The notes below the pieces were generated by a model. That model searched no databases. It had not been told where the DNA came from and saw only the letters and a program-made list of their open reading frames with translations. From Variovorax sp. RA8 (GTDB taxonomy: Bacteria; Pseudomonadota; Gammaproteobacteria; Burkholderiales; Burkholderiaceae_C), in contig NZ_LR594662.1 of the NCBI RefSeq assembly GCF_901827175.1, positions 124,001 through 188,000 of the forward strand: a stretch of DNA of 64,000 nt, written 5' to 3'. The first letter of the stretch is position 1. Every line of letters begins with the position of its first letter. Of the stretch, positions 35,301 to 43,247 are shown in pieces. The position numbers and the translations under genes were made by a program.

Positions 35301-37302
35301 GCCGTTGCAGGTGGGCCGCTGCGGGCTCGGCCGGCGGGTCGACGTCGAACCAGATTCCCCCGCCGAAGCGCGAGCGGACCGAATGCCGCCGCAGCACATT
35401 GCCCAGGAGCGTGCGCACACCCGCGCCCGGCATCGCGCGCAGGCGCAACACGCCACCCGATGCCAGCGCGAGCACGCGCTCGGCCAGCCGATCCTCGAGC
35501 GCGGGCCTTGGCACCAGGCCTTCCATCAGCGGCGGGAAATTGCGAAGCGCACCCAGCTCGGCGGCTGCCCCTTGCACATGGACCCCGCCGCGTTCGATCC
35601 CCGGCATCGACGCGCCACCCCCGCGCAGTGCGCGAAGGCGGCGCGAGAGCTCGAGGAAGGAACGCGCGGACGCCGGCAGGAACTCGGTACCGCGCGGGTC
35701 CCGGAGCAGGGCGCTGAAGCTGGCCAGCTTGACGCCGCTCTTGGCCTCGACGAAGCGCCGGATCGCCTCGCGCGATTCCGCCATCGCGCTGCTGGCCTGG
35801 CGCTGCTCCTCGCCCGACAGCGACCCGTGCAGCCATTCGCGCAGGCCGGGCACGAAGTCGAACACCATGTCCTGCGGTGCACCGCCGGGCGGCGAAACGC
35901 GCACCAGCAGCCCCGACAGCAACACCTCGGCAGCCGGCGCCAGGGAGCGCGGGCCGGGCAGCGAATGCAGCAGCAGGCGCATCACCGGCAGGGTGATCCA
36001 TGTGCCGGCCAGCAGGCGCAGCAGGGCGAAAGCCTGCGCCGATGCGATTGCGCGAAAGCGCAGCACGCGTTCGCGCGCGGCTTCCGGCGTACCGGCGGGC
36101 GCGGTCGCCGCGCCGGCGGCCGGCACGCCCGGCGGCAGCACCGACGCCAGGTCGTCTTCGAGCGACACGGCGGCATGCTGAAGCAGGCGCGGCGACATGA
36201 CGAAGTCGGCCCACGCCTCCAGCGCGGGTGCGTCCAGCGAGAGCATCGGCACGGCGTCCAGGCCCCCGCGATCGCGGAAGCCGCCGCGCCACACGTCGAG
36301 CCGTTGGAGCAATCGGTTGACGCTGCCGCGCTCGCGCGCGCGGACCAGTTCGGGCGCCTCGCCAAGCGCAGTGAAGCCCCAGGCCTTCGGCGGCAGCATC
36401 TGCACGATCGCCAGCACCGAACGCGCGCCGAGGTCGCGCACGAACTTGCGCAGCACGGGCCCTTCCCACTGCGCAGACGCGCCATGCGTCAACACCAGCG
36501 CAAGCAGTGGCCGTTGCGATTGCAGCATCGCGCGCGGCGCGCAAGGCATGCCCGACGGCGACTCCACATTCACCGCACCCGCCTTGATCGACCAGCGCCA
36601 CAACCTCACCTGGCCGAACGCACCGTGGCGCGCGAGCAGGTTGCGCAACTCGATCAGCGTGTCCTCGAAGGCAAGCATCGCCTCGTCGCGCTCGGCAAGC
36701 AGCACGACGTCGAACCAGCGCTCCGCCACCGGCCGCAACACCGGCACCAGCGCATAGGCGCGCGTACCGGGCGCCGCGCCGGCCAGCAGTTCCGCGCAGG
36801 CCTGCGCGCTGGCCTCGGCGGTGGCCTGGGTGTCGACCACGCGCCGATTGGCCGACGGCCGCTTGCGCAGGAAAGGCTTCAGCGCCCGCTCGATCGCGGC
36901 GCGGCCCGGCAAGGCGTCGGCCACCGGGACCTGCACGCGGCGCGCACTGAGCTGCTCCTCTCCCTCCTTGCCGGGTTGCGCCACGAAAAGCGAGGTGCTG
37001 CCGCCGAACTGCTGCGGCGTGCCGTCACGCTCGGTGCGGTCGCCGCCATGGTGCCGGTCTGCCGAAGAAGACTTCTTCGCCGCGGGCGTGCCGCCCGCGT
37101 GCGCACCGGCGCCCGCCGTGGGCAGCTTGGCCGGGACGCCGGCGGGCGTTGCCGGCACGGGCAGGAGCCGCGCGAGCCACAGTGCATCCGCACGTTCCAG
37201 CGCATCGGCGCCAGCGATGTCGGTGCCCAGCAGGCGCAGCGCCTCGGTGAAGCGCCGCCGCCAGTCCTGCGGCCCCGGTGCAGGTGCGGTCGTCTGGGCC
37301 AT
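32374..37302 (-). CDS. Giant conflict-system protein: SAV_2336/vWA-like, degenerate P-loop, subtilisin and alpha/beta-hydrolase domains
   Basis: A 1642-aa protein, last gene of the operon. Residues about 1-520 resemble the N-terminal region of SAV_2336-type proteins: ERADALWLARLL, then RPVAERWFDVVLL, GAFGQVRLWRWS, ITLPVMRLLLHSLPG and AEVLLSGLLVRV. Its vWA-like MIDAS looks lost (LAERDEAM). A P-loop-like stretch AMPGAGVRTLLG is near 627, without the usual GK. A subtilisin-like S8 domain (about 940-1200) has all three catalytic residues: Asp in STGVDATHPEL, His in QGHGTAVAS, Ser in MSGTSFSCAA. The C-terminal part (about 1320-1642) is an alpha/beta hydrolase with VHLATHSSGGLVAEV (Ser about 1411). 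No signal peptide. It starts 23 bp after the MoxR gene. Confidence 0.82.
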   Translation of the reverse strand: MAQTTAPAPGPQDWRRRFTEALRLLGTDIAGADALERADALWLARLLPVPATPAGVPAKLPTAGAGAHAGGTPAAKKSSSADRHHGGDRTERDGTPQQFGGSTSLFVAQPGKEGEEQLSARRVQVPVADALPGRAAIERALKPFLRKRPSANRRVVDTQATAEASAQACAELLAGAAPGTRAYALVPVLRPVAERWFDVVLLAERDEAMLAFEDTLIELRNLLARHGAFGQVRLWRWSIKAGAVNVESPSGMPCAPRAMLQSQRPLLALVLTHGASAQWEGPVLRKFVRDLGARSVLAIVQMLPPKAWGFTALGEAPELVRARERGSVNRLLQRLDVWRGGFRDRGGLDAVPMLSLDAPALEAWADFVMSPRLLQHAAVSLEDDLASVLPPGVPAAGAATAPAGTPEAARERVLRFRAIASAQAFALLRLLAGTWITLPVMRLLLHSLPGPRSLAPAAEVLLSGLLVRVSPPGGAPQDMVFDFVPGLREWLHGSLSGEEQRQASSAMAESREAIRRFVEAKSGVKLASFSALLRDPRGTEFLPASARSFLELSRRLRALRGGGASMPGIERGGVHVQGAAAELGALRNFPPLMEGLVPRPALEDRLAERVLALASGGVLRLRAMPGAGVRTLLGNVLRRHSVRSRFGGGIWFDVDPPAEPAAAHLQRLVVRFGAKGRVGGDTCIDVRMQRQGDIDVGHLDATEAQAHLVQMGLQGTEARDLWSVHQGVPSLVPIVGAGWLRGIRRWPRRDTERPESNYGALSLKVLRQLTAAERDGLIVMSARRPGYPDRKTGSEALAVQLAWQCRTPDGTAATLHPAVSQFLQSAYREEVRAAHEGILGELTLGTPTPLLPPTYLRDHLLHHAIAARGAEGARRVLFDRHLLVQILHGDRSRMLRALAPLARKDRQLARVADELQSGAPIDVLADHAREGLAPAPNWPAWLGLPELRLRETFGIGVRVAIISTGVDATHPELQHLVIDGARTDPQGHGTAVASVIAGRFVGISPMVRLQSYAALDAQGHGATSTVLRAVDAMLNVPPDERPDILCVPLGMGSSDGAIAHALRLVAAQDILVVAAAGNEGAQEPVQFPASMPEVLGVGALDQEGRPLGFSNRASATSEGNLQKEGPDLWAPGANALAAVGAGTRGDSGGPVLPPARYTTMSGTSFSCAAVVGLAARYMEITGLRGAALRGLLLAHATEEGRARYVPGIGKAAGNAPEALPSSARQLESAVAGEDVVAIETSDGATLILHPANAAELFRREGNADAQRSGGLAQPSPLLSRIEVLGGVVKDPSATLAEALHRLDAQVDAGLYALRPDSLAALKGSPTADSLAWEFPGGVPILVFVHGVFLTTASTFGALWTAHDQARHELFRAYRDRVYALDHPTLGVSPVAAALTLARALPSTAPVHLATHSSGGLVAEVLARVAAQPAQIERVASTFFSADADAADRRALLELGSVMREKHVSIDRVVRVACPAKGIRIEEERLDIWLSLLRNALRLGHISTQPALEAFLVEAVRSRTGPSRVPGIASLLPDAPLIQWLNSPVEPLPGDLRVIAGNTRGFGNAAWVEVLGTRGASWAESDLVVQTASMYAGARRRGGSSSWLAEGLDATHFNYFGGAPSARAFVDALVLDQPTLFQPFEPS

Positions 37303-37325
37303 GCGTGGGTTCCGTGGGCTCTGCG

Positions 37326-38351
37326 TCAGTCGAGACTCTTGAACAGCACGTCGAGGATGCGCTCCTGCTCCTCCTTCGACAGGCCTTGGCGCTGCGGGCT
37401 CAGGTACTGGGCATTGAGCAGCTGGTCGGTGGCCAGCGCACCTTGCTCGCGGCGGCCGAGGAACTCCTTGAGCAGGTCTTGCATCTGGGGGTCGCCCGCC
37501 ATCGCCGGCAGATGCGCGCGCACGATGCTGGCGAGCTGGGTCTCGTCCGGATCGGGCAATGTGCACTGCACGCAGCGGCGAAGGAAGGGCGCCGGGAAAT
37601 CGCGCTCGCCATTGCTCGTCATCACGATGAACGGGTATTCGCTGAAGCTGACCACGCCCTTGCGCACCGTCACCGGCTTGCCCTCGATGGAGCGCACCGC
37701 GACGTCGGGCTGGCGCGCGGCCACGCGCTGCAACTCGGCAATGCTGAACGAGCCCGTGTCGAGCACGCCGAGCAGGTCGTTGGGCAGGTCGACGTCGCTC
37801 TTGTCGATCTCGTCGATGAGCAGCGCGCGCGGGGCATCGGCCGCGGCGAGCGCGCTGCCGAGCGGCCCGAGCGTGACGAAGGCGCCCAGCTCGTCGAGAT
37901 CATCTGCGGTGGCGGCGGCGGTGGCGGCCGCGCGGACCGCGTTCCTGGCGGTCTTCTGCGCCGGCAGCCCGCTCTCGGGCTTGGCCGCCGAGCGCGCCTG
38001 CTGCTGCTGGATCTGCTGCAACCGCGCCAGCGCGTCGTAGCGATAGAGGCCCTCCTGCAGCGCCGAACGCGAGTTGATGGGCCACACCAGCACTTCGCCG
38101 AGCCCGAGCTGTTGCGCCACCGAGTAGACCAGCGAGCTCTTGCCCGTGCCCGGCTTGCCGGTGATCAGCAGCGGCCGGCGCAGGTGCAGCGCGACATTGA
38201 CCGCGTCGCGGACCTCGTCGGTCGCGCGAAAGGTGCTCGCGATCACGGCGCGGCGTCGCGGTCCAGGCTGGCGCCAGGGCGGCGGGGCGGGCAGCTTCAC
38301 CTTGCTCTTCGCAGGCTTGGCATCCGGGTCGTAGATCTTCCAGGTGGCCAT
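37326..38351 (-). CDS. MoxR-type AAA+ ATPase
   Basis: A 341-aa AAA+ ATPase of the MoxR branch. Walker A ITGKPGTGKSSLVYS (about 63-77), Walker B RALLIDEIDKSDVDLPNDLL (about 165-184, DEID), sensor-1 IVMTSNGERDFP and arginine region FLRRCVQCTLP are all intact. A basic, proline-rich N-terminus precedes the domain. MoxR ATPases usually remodel vWA-containing partners; here the partner is most likely the large SAV_2336/vWA-like protein encoded 23 bp downstream, with the VMAP protein encoded 21 bp upstream as effector. Confidence 0.9.
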   Translation of the reverse strand: MATWKIYDPDAKPAKSKVKLPAPPPWRQPGPRRRAVIASTFRATDEVRDAVNVALHLRRPLLITGKPGTGKSSLVYSVAQQLGLGEVLVWPINSRSALQEGLYRYDALARLQQIQQQQARSAAKPESGLPAQKTARNAVRAAATAAATADDLDELGAFVTLGPLGSALAAADAPRALLIDEIDKSDVDLPNDLLGVLDTGSFSIAELQRVAARQPDVAVRSIEGKPVTVRKGVVSFSEYPFIVMTSNGERDFPAPFLRRCVQCTLPDPDETQLASIVRAHLPAMAGDPQMQDLLKEFLGRREQGALATDQLLNAQYLSPQRQGLSKEEQERILDVLFKSLD

Positions 38352-38372
38352 GTCGGGTCCTCGTTGCGTGGA

Positions 38373-40523
38373 TCAGGTCGGCGCTGCGCCCAGGGTCTGG
38401 AAGCGCTGTGTCTGCGCATAGGGATTGCGGTCGGGCTCGTCGAGGAAGAGCACCAGCTCGGGCAGCTTGCTGCCGCTGCGCGCCTGGCAGAGCGCTTCGG
38501 GCAGCTTGTTCAGGCGTTGGCCGGCGAGCCAGTTGCGCACCGTGGCCTTGAAGGCGGCCGCGTCGGCCGGCTCCACGCCGGGCCACAGCATGTAGGGCTC
38601 GCCGTCGATCAGCTGCTTGAAGAACTTCTCGAGGTTGCGGCCTCGCTGCGCGGGACTCGGCGGCAGGTAGATGAGGCCCAGCACGTGCGCCTCGTCCTCG
38701 CCGGCCGCGGGCTGCTCGTCGTCGAAGCGGCAGTGCAGCTGTGCGCTGGCGCGGGCCCGCTCCTGGGCCTGCCGGCCACGCTGCTGCCAAAGTGCCGGCT
38801 GCAGCTTCGATTGCTTGCCCTGCAGACGGTCCTTCCAGCGCCAGCAGATCGGCCAGACCGCGTCCAGCCCCACACGCTGCAGCGCCGCGCCGGTTTCCGC
38901 CGGGATGCCGGTGAGCTCGCCCATGTCGATGCTGTAGCTCAGCCACTCGCGCTGCCCGCACAGCAGCAGGAAGGGGGCCAGCAGTTCCACGCGCACCGGC
39001 CGCACCTCCCCCGCCTGGACATGGTTGATGAGGGTGTTGAGCTGCTCGCCCATCGGCCCTTCGAGCGCCAGCTCCGCGCCCGGCTCGATGACGGACTCGC
39101 GCAGCAGCCAATACCGCTGTACCGAAGGTTCCGCGGCATTGGCCGGGAGTTCGAGTTCCACGTAGATCACCACCGAACCCTTCGGCAGCTCGGCGGTGGG
39201 CTGCACGGCGGCCAGCAGCGGCGCCATCAGGGGATCGGCCTGGAGGTCGGCATCGAGCCGCGCCGCGGCGGCCGCCGAGCGTGCGGAAGCGCCGGGCGCG
39301 GCCGACTGCTTCATCGCCATCAGCATCAGGCGCAGCAGGGCGGCATGGGAGCGGCCCTGGTTGCGCGCCACGTCGCGGTTCATGTCGAGCGACCACAGCA
39401 GCAGCTCGCGCAGCTCGGCGAACTGCGGCGCGTGGCGCGCGTCTTCGTTGACCAGGTGCCGCGCGAGCTCGGTCCACTGCGGCACGCTGAGGCCGAGCGC
39501 GGCCAGGCCGGGGGCCCATTGCTGCACCAGCTTCACGCGGCCCCAGGCGTCGCGCAGCAGGTCGGGCTCGGGCGCATCGGGCGCGTTCCGTTCGATCTTC
39601 CTCGCCATCGCCTCGACGGTGTCGTCGCGGATCGCCTTGGCCAGCGCGGCCGGTGTCTCGCCGGTCGATGCAACGTCGAGCCACAGGTGGCGAAACAGCA
39701 CCTCCGAGAGCCGGGCCCGCCTGGCGTGCGCCGCCATGGCCTTGTCGTCATCGCCCGAGCTGGAGCGGCTGGACCACTGGTCGCCCGAGCCTTGCGTCCA
39801 CTCGAAGCGCACCGGCCGCGAGGCCAGGCTCTCGACCCGGTCCATCAGCAGCGTGTCGAGCGGTCGCGGGAGCGGCGGCCAGTCGATGGCCTTCAAGACG
39901 TCGAGGGCCATGCTCGCCAGCGTGGGCTCGAACGGGTTCACCGAAGCGATGGCGGCAGCCGTGGACGCGAAGTAGAAGTGCTGCCGGCGCGAGGTCTTGC
40001 CGGTGCCGCTCAACTGCACATTGCCGGGCCGGTCGCTGATCACCTGCGCGCAACTGTCGATCACCCCGATCTGCAGGGGAGGCATCCGCGCGCTGCGCAG
40101 GTGCTGCAGCAGGGAGTCGAGGTCCCACGATTGCAGGTTCTCCAGGTCCTCCGTGTCCTGCGTCAGCAGGTAGCGCTGCCGGTTGTTCATCACGCCATGG
40201 CCGATCCACAGCAGCAGCAGGATGTCGGCGGGCTGGGTGCGGGCCACCTTGCCCACCGAAGCCCGCAGCGACGCCGCGTCGGCACGGTGTGCCTCGGCGC
40301 CGTTCCGCAGCCGTGGGCGCAGCGCCTCGATGCGGGCCGCTTCATCCGAGCCCGGCGCGGCACTCACGTTCAGCAGCAGTTCGACCTCTTGCCGGTCGCG
40401 CAGCCATTCGGCCCACTCGAGGGCCCGGCGCGACACCGGCGCCTTGAAGTCGAGACTGTTGCGCTTGCCGGGCGGCGCGGCGTGGCATTCGACCGCGACG
40501 ATCCACGCCAGGATGGAGGCCAC
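38373..40523 (-). CDS. VMAP-type protein with N-terminal caspase-like peptidase domain
   Basis: A 716-aa protein translated from GTG, 3 bp after the hydrolase stop. The N-terminal 200 residues form a caspase-fold peptidase: the catalytic His is in LLLLWIGHGVMNNRQR (His109) and the Cys in IGVIDSCAQV (Cys158). The rest is helical, ending in LGLIYLPPSPAQRGRNLEKF and similar stretches that fit the C-terminal domain of VMAP (vWA-MoxR-associated) proteins; I assign that from arrangement and recall, not a search. It is followed by the MoxR ATPase gene. In such systems the caspase is thought to be a death-type effector released by the ATPase/vWA switch. Confidence 0.75.
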   Translation of the reverse strand: MASILAWIVAVECHAAPPGKRNSLDFKAPVSRRALEWAEWLRDRQEVELLLNVSAAPGSDEAARIEALRPRLRNGAEAHRADAASLRASVGKVARTQPADILLLLWIGHGVMNNRQRYLLTQDTEDLENLQSWDLDSLLQHLRSARMPPLQIGVIDSCAQVISDRPGNVQLSGTGKTSRRQHFYFASTAAAIASVNPFEPTLASMALDVLKAIDWPPLPRPLDTLLMDRVESLASRPVRFEWTQGSGDQWSSRSSSGDDDKAMAAHARRARLSEVLFRHLWLDVASTGETPAALAKAIRDDTVEAMARKIERNAPDAPEPDLLRDAWGRVKLVQQWAPGLAALGLSVPQWTELARHLVNEDARHAPQFAELRELLLWSLDMNRDVARNQGRSHAALLRLMLMAMKQSAAPGASARSAAAAARLDADLQADPLMAPLLAAVQPTAELPKGSVVIYVELELPANAAEPSVQRYWLLRESVIEPGAELALEGPMGEQLNTLINHVQAGEVRPVRVELLAPFLLLCGQREWLSYSIDMGELTGIPAETGAALQRVGLDAVWPICWRWKDRLQGKQSKLQPALWQQRGRQAQERARASAQLHCRFDDEQPAAGEDEAHVLGLIYLPPSPAQRGRNLEKFFKQLIDGEPYMLWPGVEPADAAAFKATVRNWLAGQRLNKLPEALCQARSGSKLPELVLFLDEPDRNPYAQTQRFQTLGAAPT

Positions 40524-40526
40524 GCC

Positions 40527-41666
40527 TCATCCGCCTTTCAAGAAGTCGGCGATCGCCGGCCAGACCTGCGTGCGGTTGCTGAAGTAGGCGCCGTGCGCTT
40601 CGGGAAAGGGCGCGCCGTTGTCGACCTGCAGGTCGAGCACCTTGCCCTTGAAGATCCCGGCGGCCGGGTAGCCGAGGATGTCGTTCTCGTCGTAGATGTT
40701 GAGCCAGCGCTCCGGAAAGAAGTCCGGCAGGCCGGAGCCGAGCACGCGCGAGGCCAGCGCATCGATCTCGTAGAAGAAGGCCGCCTGCGAGCCGACCGTG
40801 ATCAGCACATCCACCGGGCGTTTCTCCAGCGCCAGCCAGTCGACCGCAGCAATGCCGCCCAGGCTGTGCGCAAGCAGCACCCGTGCGCCGGTGTTCTCGA
40901 CGTTGAGGCCGATGAAGTCGCGCAGGGTCGAGCCGCGCGCCTGGTAGCGCAGGATGTCGCCGACCACCGGGCTGGTGAGGTCGGTGAGGCTGCCACGCCG
41001 CCGGCGGCCGTAGGCGGTCATGCGCTCGAGCAGCCAGTCCTTGATGCCGGCCGGCGGACCTCCCAGCGGCGGCACCAGCGCATCGGCCAGTGCATCGCGC
41101 ATGGCCACGGCGAGCGTCGGCAGGTTCAATTCGCGCAGCCGCGCCTGCAGGCCGGCCACCAGCGCGCGTGCGACGAGCGGGCTGGCGGCTGCCTCCGACA
41201 GCGTGAGCGCGGTGACCACGGTCTGCCATTCCACGTCGGCGAGCACCGAGTCGATGAAGGGCGCCCACTGCGCGGGCAGGCCGGCGTTGGACAACAGCGC
41301 CTCGATCGCCGCGTCGTCGCGCAGCGCGGCGATACGCACCCCCCAGATGTCCGGCCCGGGCGGCGCACCGAGGTAGGCCTCGTCGGGCGCGACGCGCAGT
41401 TCGATGAGCGGATCGTCGGCCAGCAGCGTCCAGCGGGCGCGCTGCTGCGCGTCGAGCGAGGGCGTCGGGTCGCCGGTGCGCACATAGCTCGGCACCGAGG
41501 CGCCGTGCTTGTTGAGGGCGGCGCCGAACGCATCGCCCCAGGGGCAGGGCGCGATCTTCCAGCCTGGAAGGTACTCGGCCACCTGCGCCTGCAGCAGCTT
41601 CATCGACGCGGCAAGGCCTTGTTGGCGAACGCCGGTTCCATGGATGAACAACAAGGTCGATGTCAT
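40527..41666 (-). CDS. Lipase-like alpha/beta hydrolase of the VMAP operon
   Basis: A 379-aa alpha/beta hydrolase. It begins MTSTLLFIHGTGVRQQGLAA, with the oxyanion HGTG motif, and the nucleophile elbow is RVLLAHSLGGIAAVDWLA (Ser about 275). A central region (about 100-235) is helical with no recognised motif. No signal peptide. It overlaps nothing upstream but nearly touches the VMAP gene. Together with the hydrolase at the end of the 1642-aa protein it gives the system two lipase-like modules; a lipid or acyl-ester target is inference. Confidence 0.82.
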   Translation of the reverse strand: MTSTLLFIHGTGVRQQGLAASMKLLQAQVAEYLPGWKIAPCPWGDAFGAALNKHGASVPSYVRTGDPTPSLDAQQRARWTLLADDPLIELRVAPDEAYLGAPPGPDIWGVRIAALRDDAAIEALLSNAGLPAQWAPFIDSVLADVEWQTVVTALTLSEAAASPLVARALVAGLQARLRELNLPTLAVAMRDALADALVPPLGGPPAGIKDWLLERMTAYGRRRRGSLTDLTSPVVGDILRYQARGSTLRDFIGLNVENTGARVLLAHSLGGIAAVDWLALEKRPVDVLITVGSQAAFFYEIDALASRVLGSGLPDFFPERWLNIYDENDILGYPAAGIFKGKVLDLQVDNGAPFPEAHGAYFSNRTQVWPAIADFLKGG

Positions 41667-41745
41667 GCGAACCGCCCCTCCGGCATTGGATGGCACGCAT
41701 GCTCAGGCCTGGGCTGCGCTCCGTCAACCCCAATCCGGGGGAGCC

Positions 41746-41973
41746 CTAATCGATCCAGGGACCGCCCAGCATGGCTTGTATATAGGCGGCGACCTTCACC
41801 AGGTCCTCGTCGGACAGCGGGATCGGCGGCGCGTCGACCAGGTGCTCGGCGACCATGTGCAGCTTTGCCGCTGCATTGGGCTGCTCGTGGAGCAGAACCG
41901 CGATCGCCGTGGTCTGGGCAACTGCCCGCAGCTCGAGCGCACGGAGTCGCGCATCGACTTCTTCCATTTCCAT
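41746..41973 (-). CDS. Small 75-aa protein heading the conflict operon
   Basis: A short protein starting MEMEEVDARLRALELRAVAQ with a strong site GGAGGAAGG just upstream (ATG at 41973). It is mostly helical (coiled-coil-like N-terminus, then IPLSDEDLVKVAAYIQAML). It lies 79 bp upstream of the hydrolase gene and is the first gene of the operon. No family recognised. It could be an effector-associated adaptor or regulator; that is only a suggestion from position. Confidence 0.65.
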   Translation of the reverse strand: MEMEEVDARLRALELRAVAQTTAIAVLLHEQPNAAAKLHMVAEHLVDAPPIPLSDEDLVKVAAYIQAMLGGPWID

Positions 41974-42074
41974 TGAGCCTTCCTCCCTGAGGGCAAGTTG
42001 AGGAAACTGGATTCTGCTTCCAAAAGCGGGGCACCTCATGCCGAGGTCCGGCGACGCCTGCCACCGGCGGGGCG

Positions 42075-42102
42075 TTGACAGCGCAGGCCAATCATGTAGC
42101 AT
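42075..42102 (+). promoter_or_regulatory. Possible promoter of the ABC-importer operon
   Basis: TTGACA (42075-42080), 16-bp spacer, TAGCAT (42097-42102). The -10 is weak. The predicted start lies at the operator at 42107-42120. Confidence 0.45.
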
Positions 42103-42106
42103 CCTT

Positions 42107-42120
42107 ATTGGCATACCATT
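42107..42120 (+). promoter_or_regulatory. GntR-type operator 1
   Basis: ATTGGCATACCATT, a palindrome with core GGCATACC. It is the exact reverse complement of the site at 48117-48130 and closely matches the three others in this island. It lies just upstream of the ABC-importer operon that also encodes the GntR regulator. Confidence 0.65.
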
Positions 42121-42146
42121 TGGGAATGCATTTGATGGGGATCGTT

Positions 42147-43247
42147 ATGGAAGCACGCAAGTCTCCCCCCGTCCTGCAAGTGCAGGGCGTGGACATTCGC
42201 TATGGCGGAAACCTGGTGGTTTCCGGGGCGTCCTTCGACGTTCGAGAGGGCGAGTTCGTGACGCTGCTGGGCCCGAGCGGCAGCGGCAAGACATCGCTGC
42301 TGAGGACGATTGCCGGCTTCATGCCGGCCAGTGCCGGCCAGATCCGGTTGCGCGGCGAGCCGATGGAAAAAGTCCCGGCCTACCAGCGCGACGTCGGCCT
42401 GGTGTTCCAGAACTACGGGCTGTTCCCTCACATGACGGTGGCGGGCAATCTGAGTTTCGGGCCACGCATGATGAAGGTGCCCGCAGCCGAGATCGAAGCC
42501 CGCGTCGCCGAGGTCCTCGCTCAAGTCCGGCTGGAGCGGCTGCGGGAGCGGTATCCCCATGAACTGTCCGGCGGCCAGCAGCAGCGCGTGGCCATCGCGC
42601 GGGCGCTGGCCATGCGGCCTTCGCTGTTGCTCCTGGACGAGCCGATGTCCAACCTGGACGCGAGGCTGCGTTCCGAGATGCGCGTGGAGCTGCTCGTCTT
42701 GCTGAAGCGGCTGGGGATGACCGCCGTGGCGGTGACCCACAACCAGGAGGAGGCGCTCGGGATGTCGGACCGCATCGTGGTCATGGCCGAGGGCGGCATC
42801 CGCCAGGTGGGAACACCCGCGGACATCTACCTGCACCCCGCTGATTCCTTCGTGGCCAACTTCGTCGGTGACGCCAATGTCGTCGAAGCGCGGCACGTGG
42901 GCTTTGCGCCGGACGGCGATTCGCTGTACCGCTGCGCCGAGGGAATGGTGATCCGGGGGACGGCTGCCGGGGCGCAGCATGGGCAGACGACGCGCCTTCT
43001 GATCCGGCCGGAACTGATCGAAGTCGACGTCACGGGCAAGGAGGCCGGCAGCGATTCCATGAGCGGACTGGCCGCTCGTATCGTGAGCACCGCGTACATG
43101 GGAGCCTTCACCGAGATCAGGGCGCGGGTGGGCACGGAGCGGCTCCTGGTCAAGTTGCCAGCTGGGGTGCATGCGCCGGCATTCGAAGTTGGCCAGCCGG
43201 TTCTCATGCGATGGGCACCAGAGGCCGTGAAGGTGTTGCAGCCATGA
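42147..43247 (+). CDS. ABC importer ATP-binding protein (PotA/spermidine-putrescine type)
   Basis: A 366-aa ATPase with a C-terminal TOBE-like domain. Walker A LLGPSGSGKTSLLRTIAG (about 42-60), Q-loop LVFQNYGLFPHMT, signature PHELSGGQQQRVAIARAL and Walker B SLLLLDEPMSNLD are all present. ATG 42147 follows GGGGA; ATG 42135 (MGIVM) is an alternative. The stop overlaps the permease start (ATGA). The importer is of the polyamine/opine class, whose substrate-binding protein is probably the one at 48179. Confidence 0.92.
   Translation: MEARKSPPVLQVQGVDIRYGGNLVVSGASFDVREGEFVTLLGPSGSGKTSLLRTIAGFMPASAGQIRLRGEPMEKVPAYQRDVGLVFQNYGLFPHMTVAGNLSFGPRMMKVPAAEIEARVAEVLAQVRLERLRERYPHELSGGQQQRVAIARALAMRPSLLLLDEPMSNLDARLRSEMRVELLVLLKRLGMTAVAVTHNQEEALGMSDRIVVMAEGGIRQVGTPADIYLHPADSFVANFVGDANVVEARHVGFAPDGDSLYRCAEGMVIRGTAAGAQHGQTTRLLIRPELIEVDVTGKEAGSDSMSGLAARIVSTAYMGAFTEIRARVGTERLLVKLPAGVHAPAFEVGQPVLMRWAPEAVKVLQP

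Noticed and set aside
34339-38040. 1233-aa ORF antisense to the giant protein and MoxR gene
   Set aside because: Shadow of a real gene; Arg/Ala/Gln/His-rich composition and no motif, while the opposite strand carries an intact protease triad.
37278-41990. 1570-aa ORF antisense to MoxR, VMAP and hydrolase genes
   Set aside because: Shadow; low-complexity composition, whereas the other strand shows Walker, caspase and hydrolase motifs with tight operon spacing.
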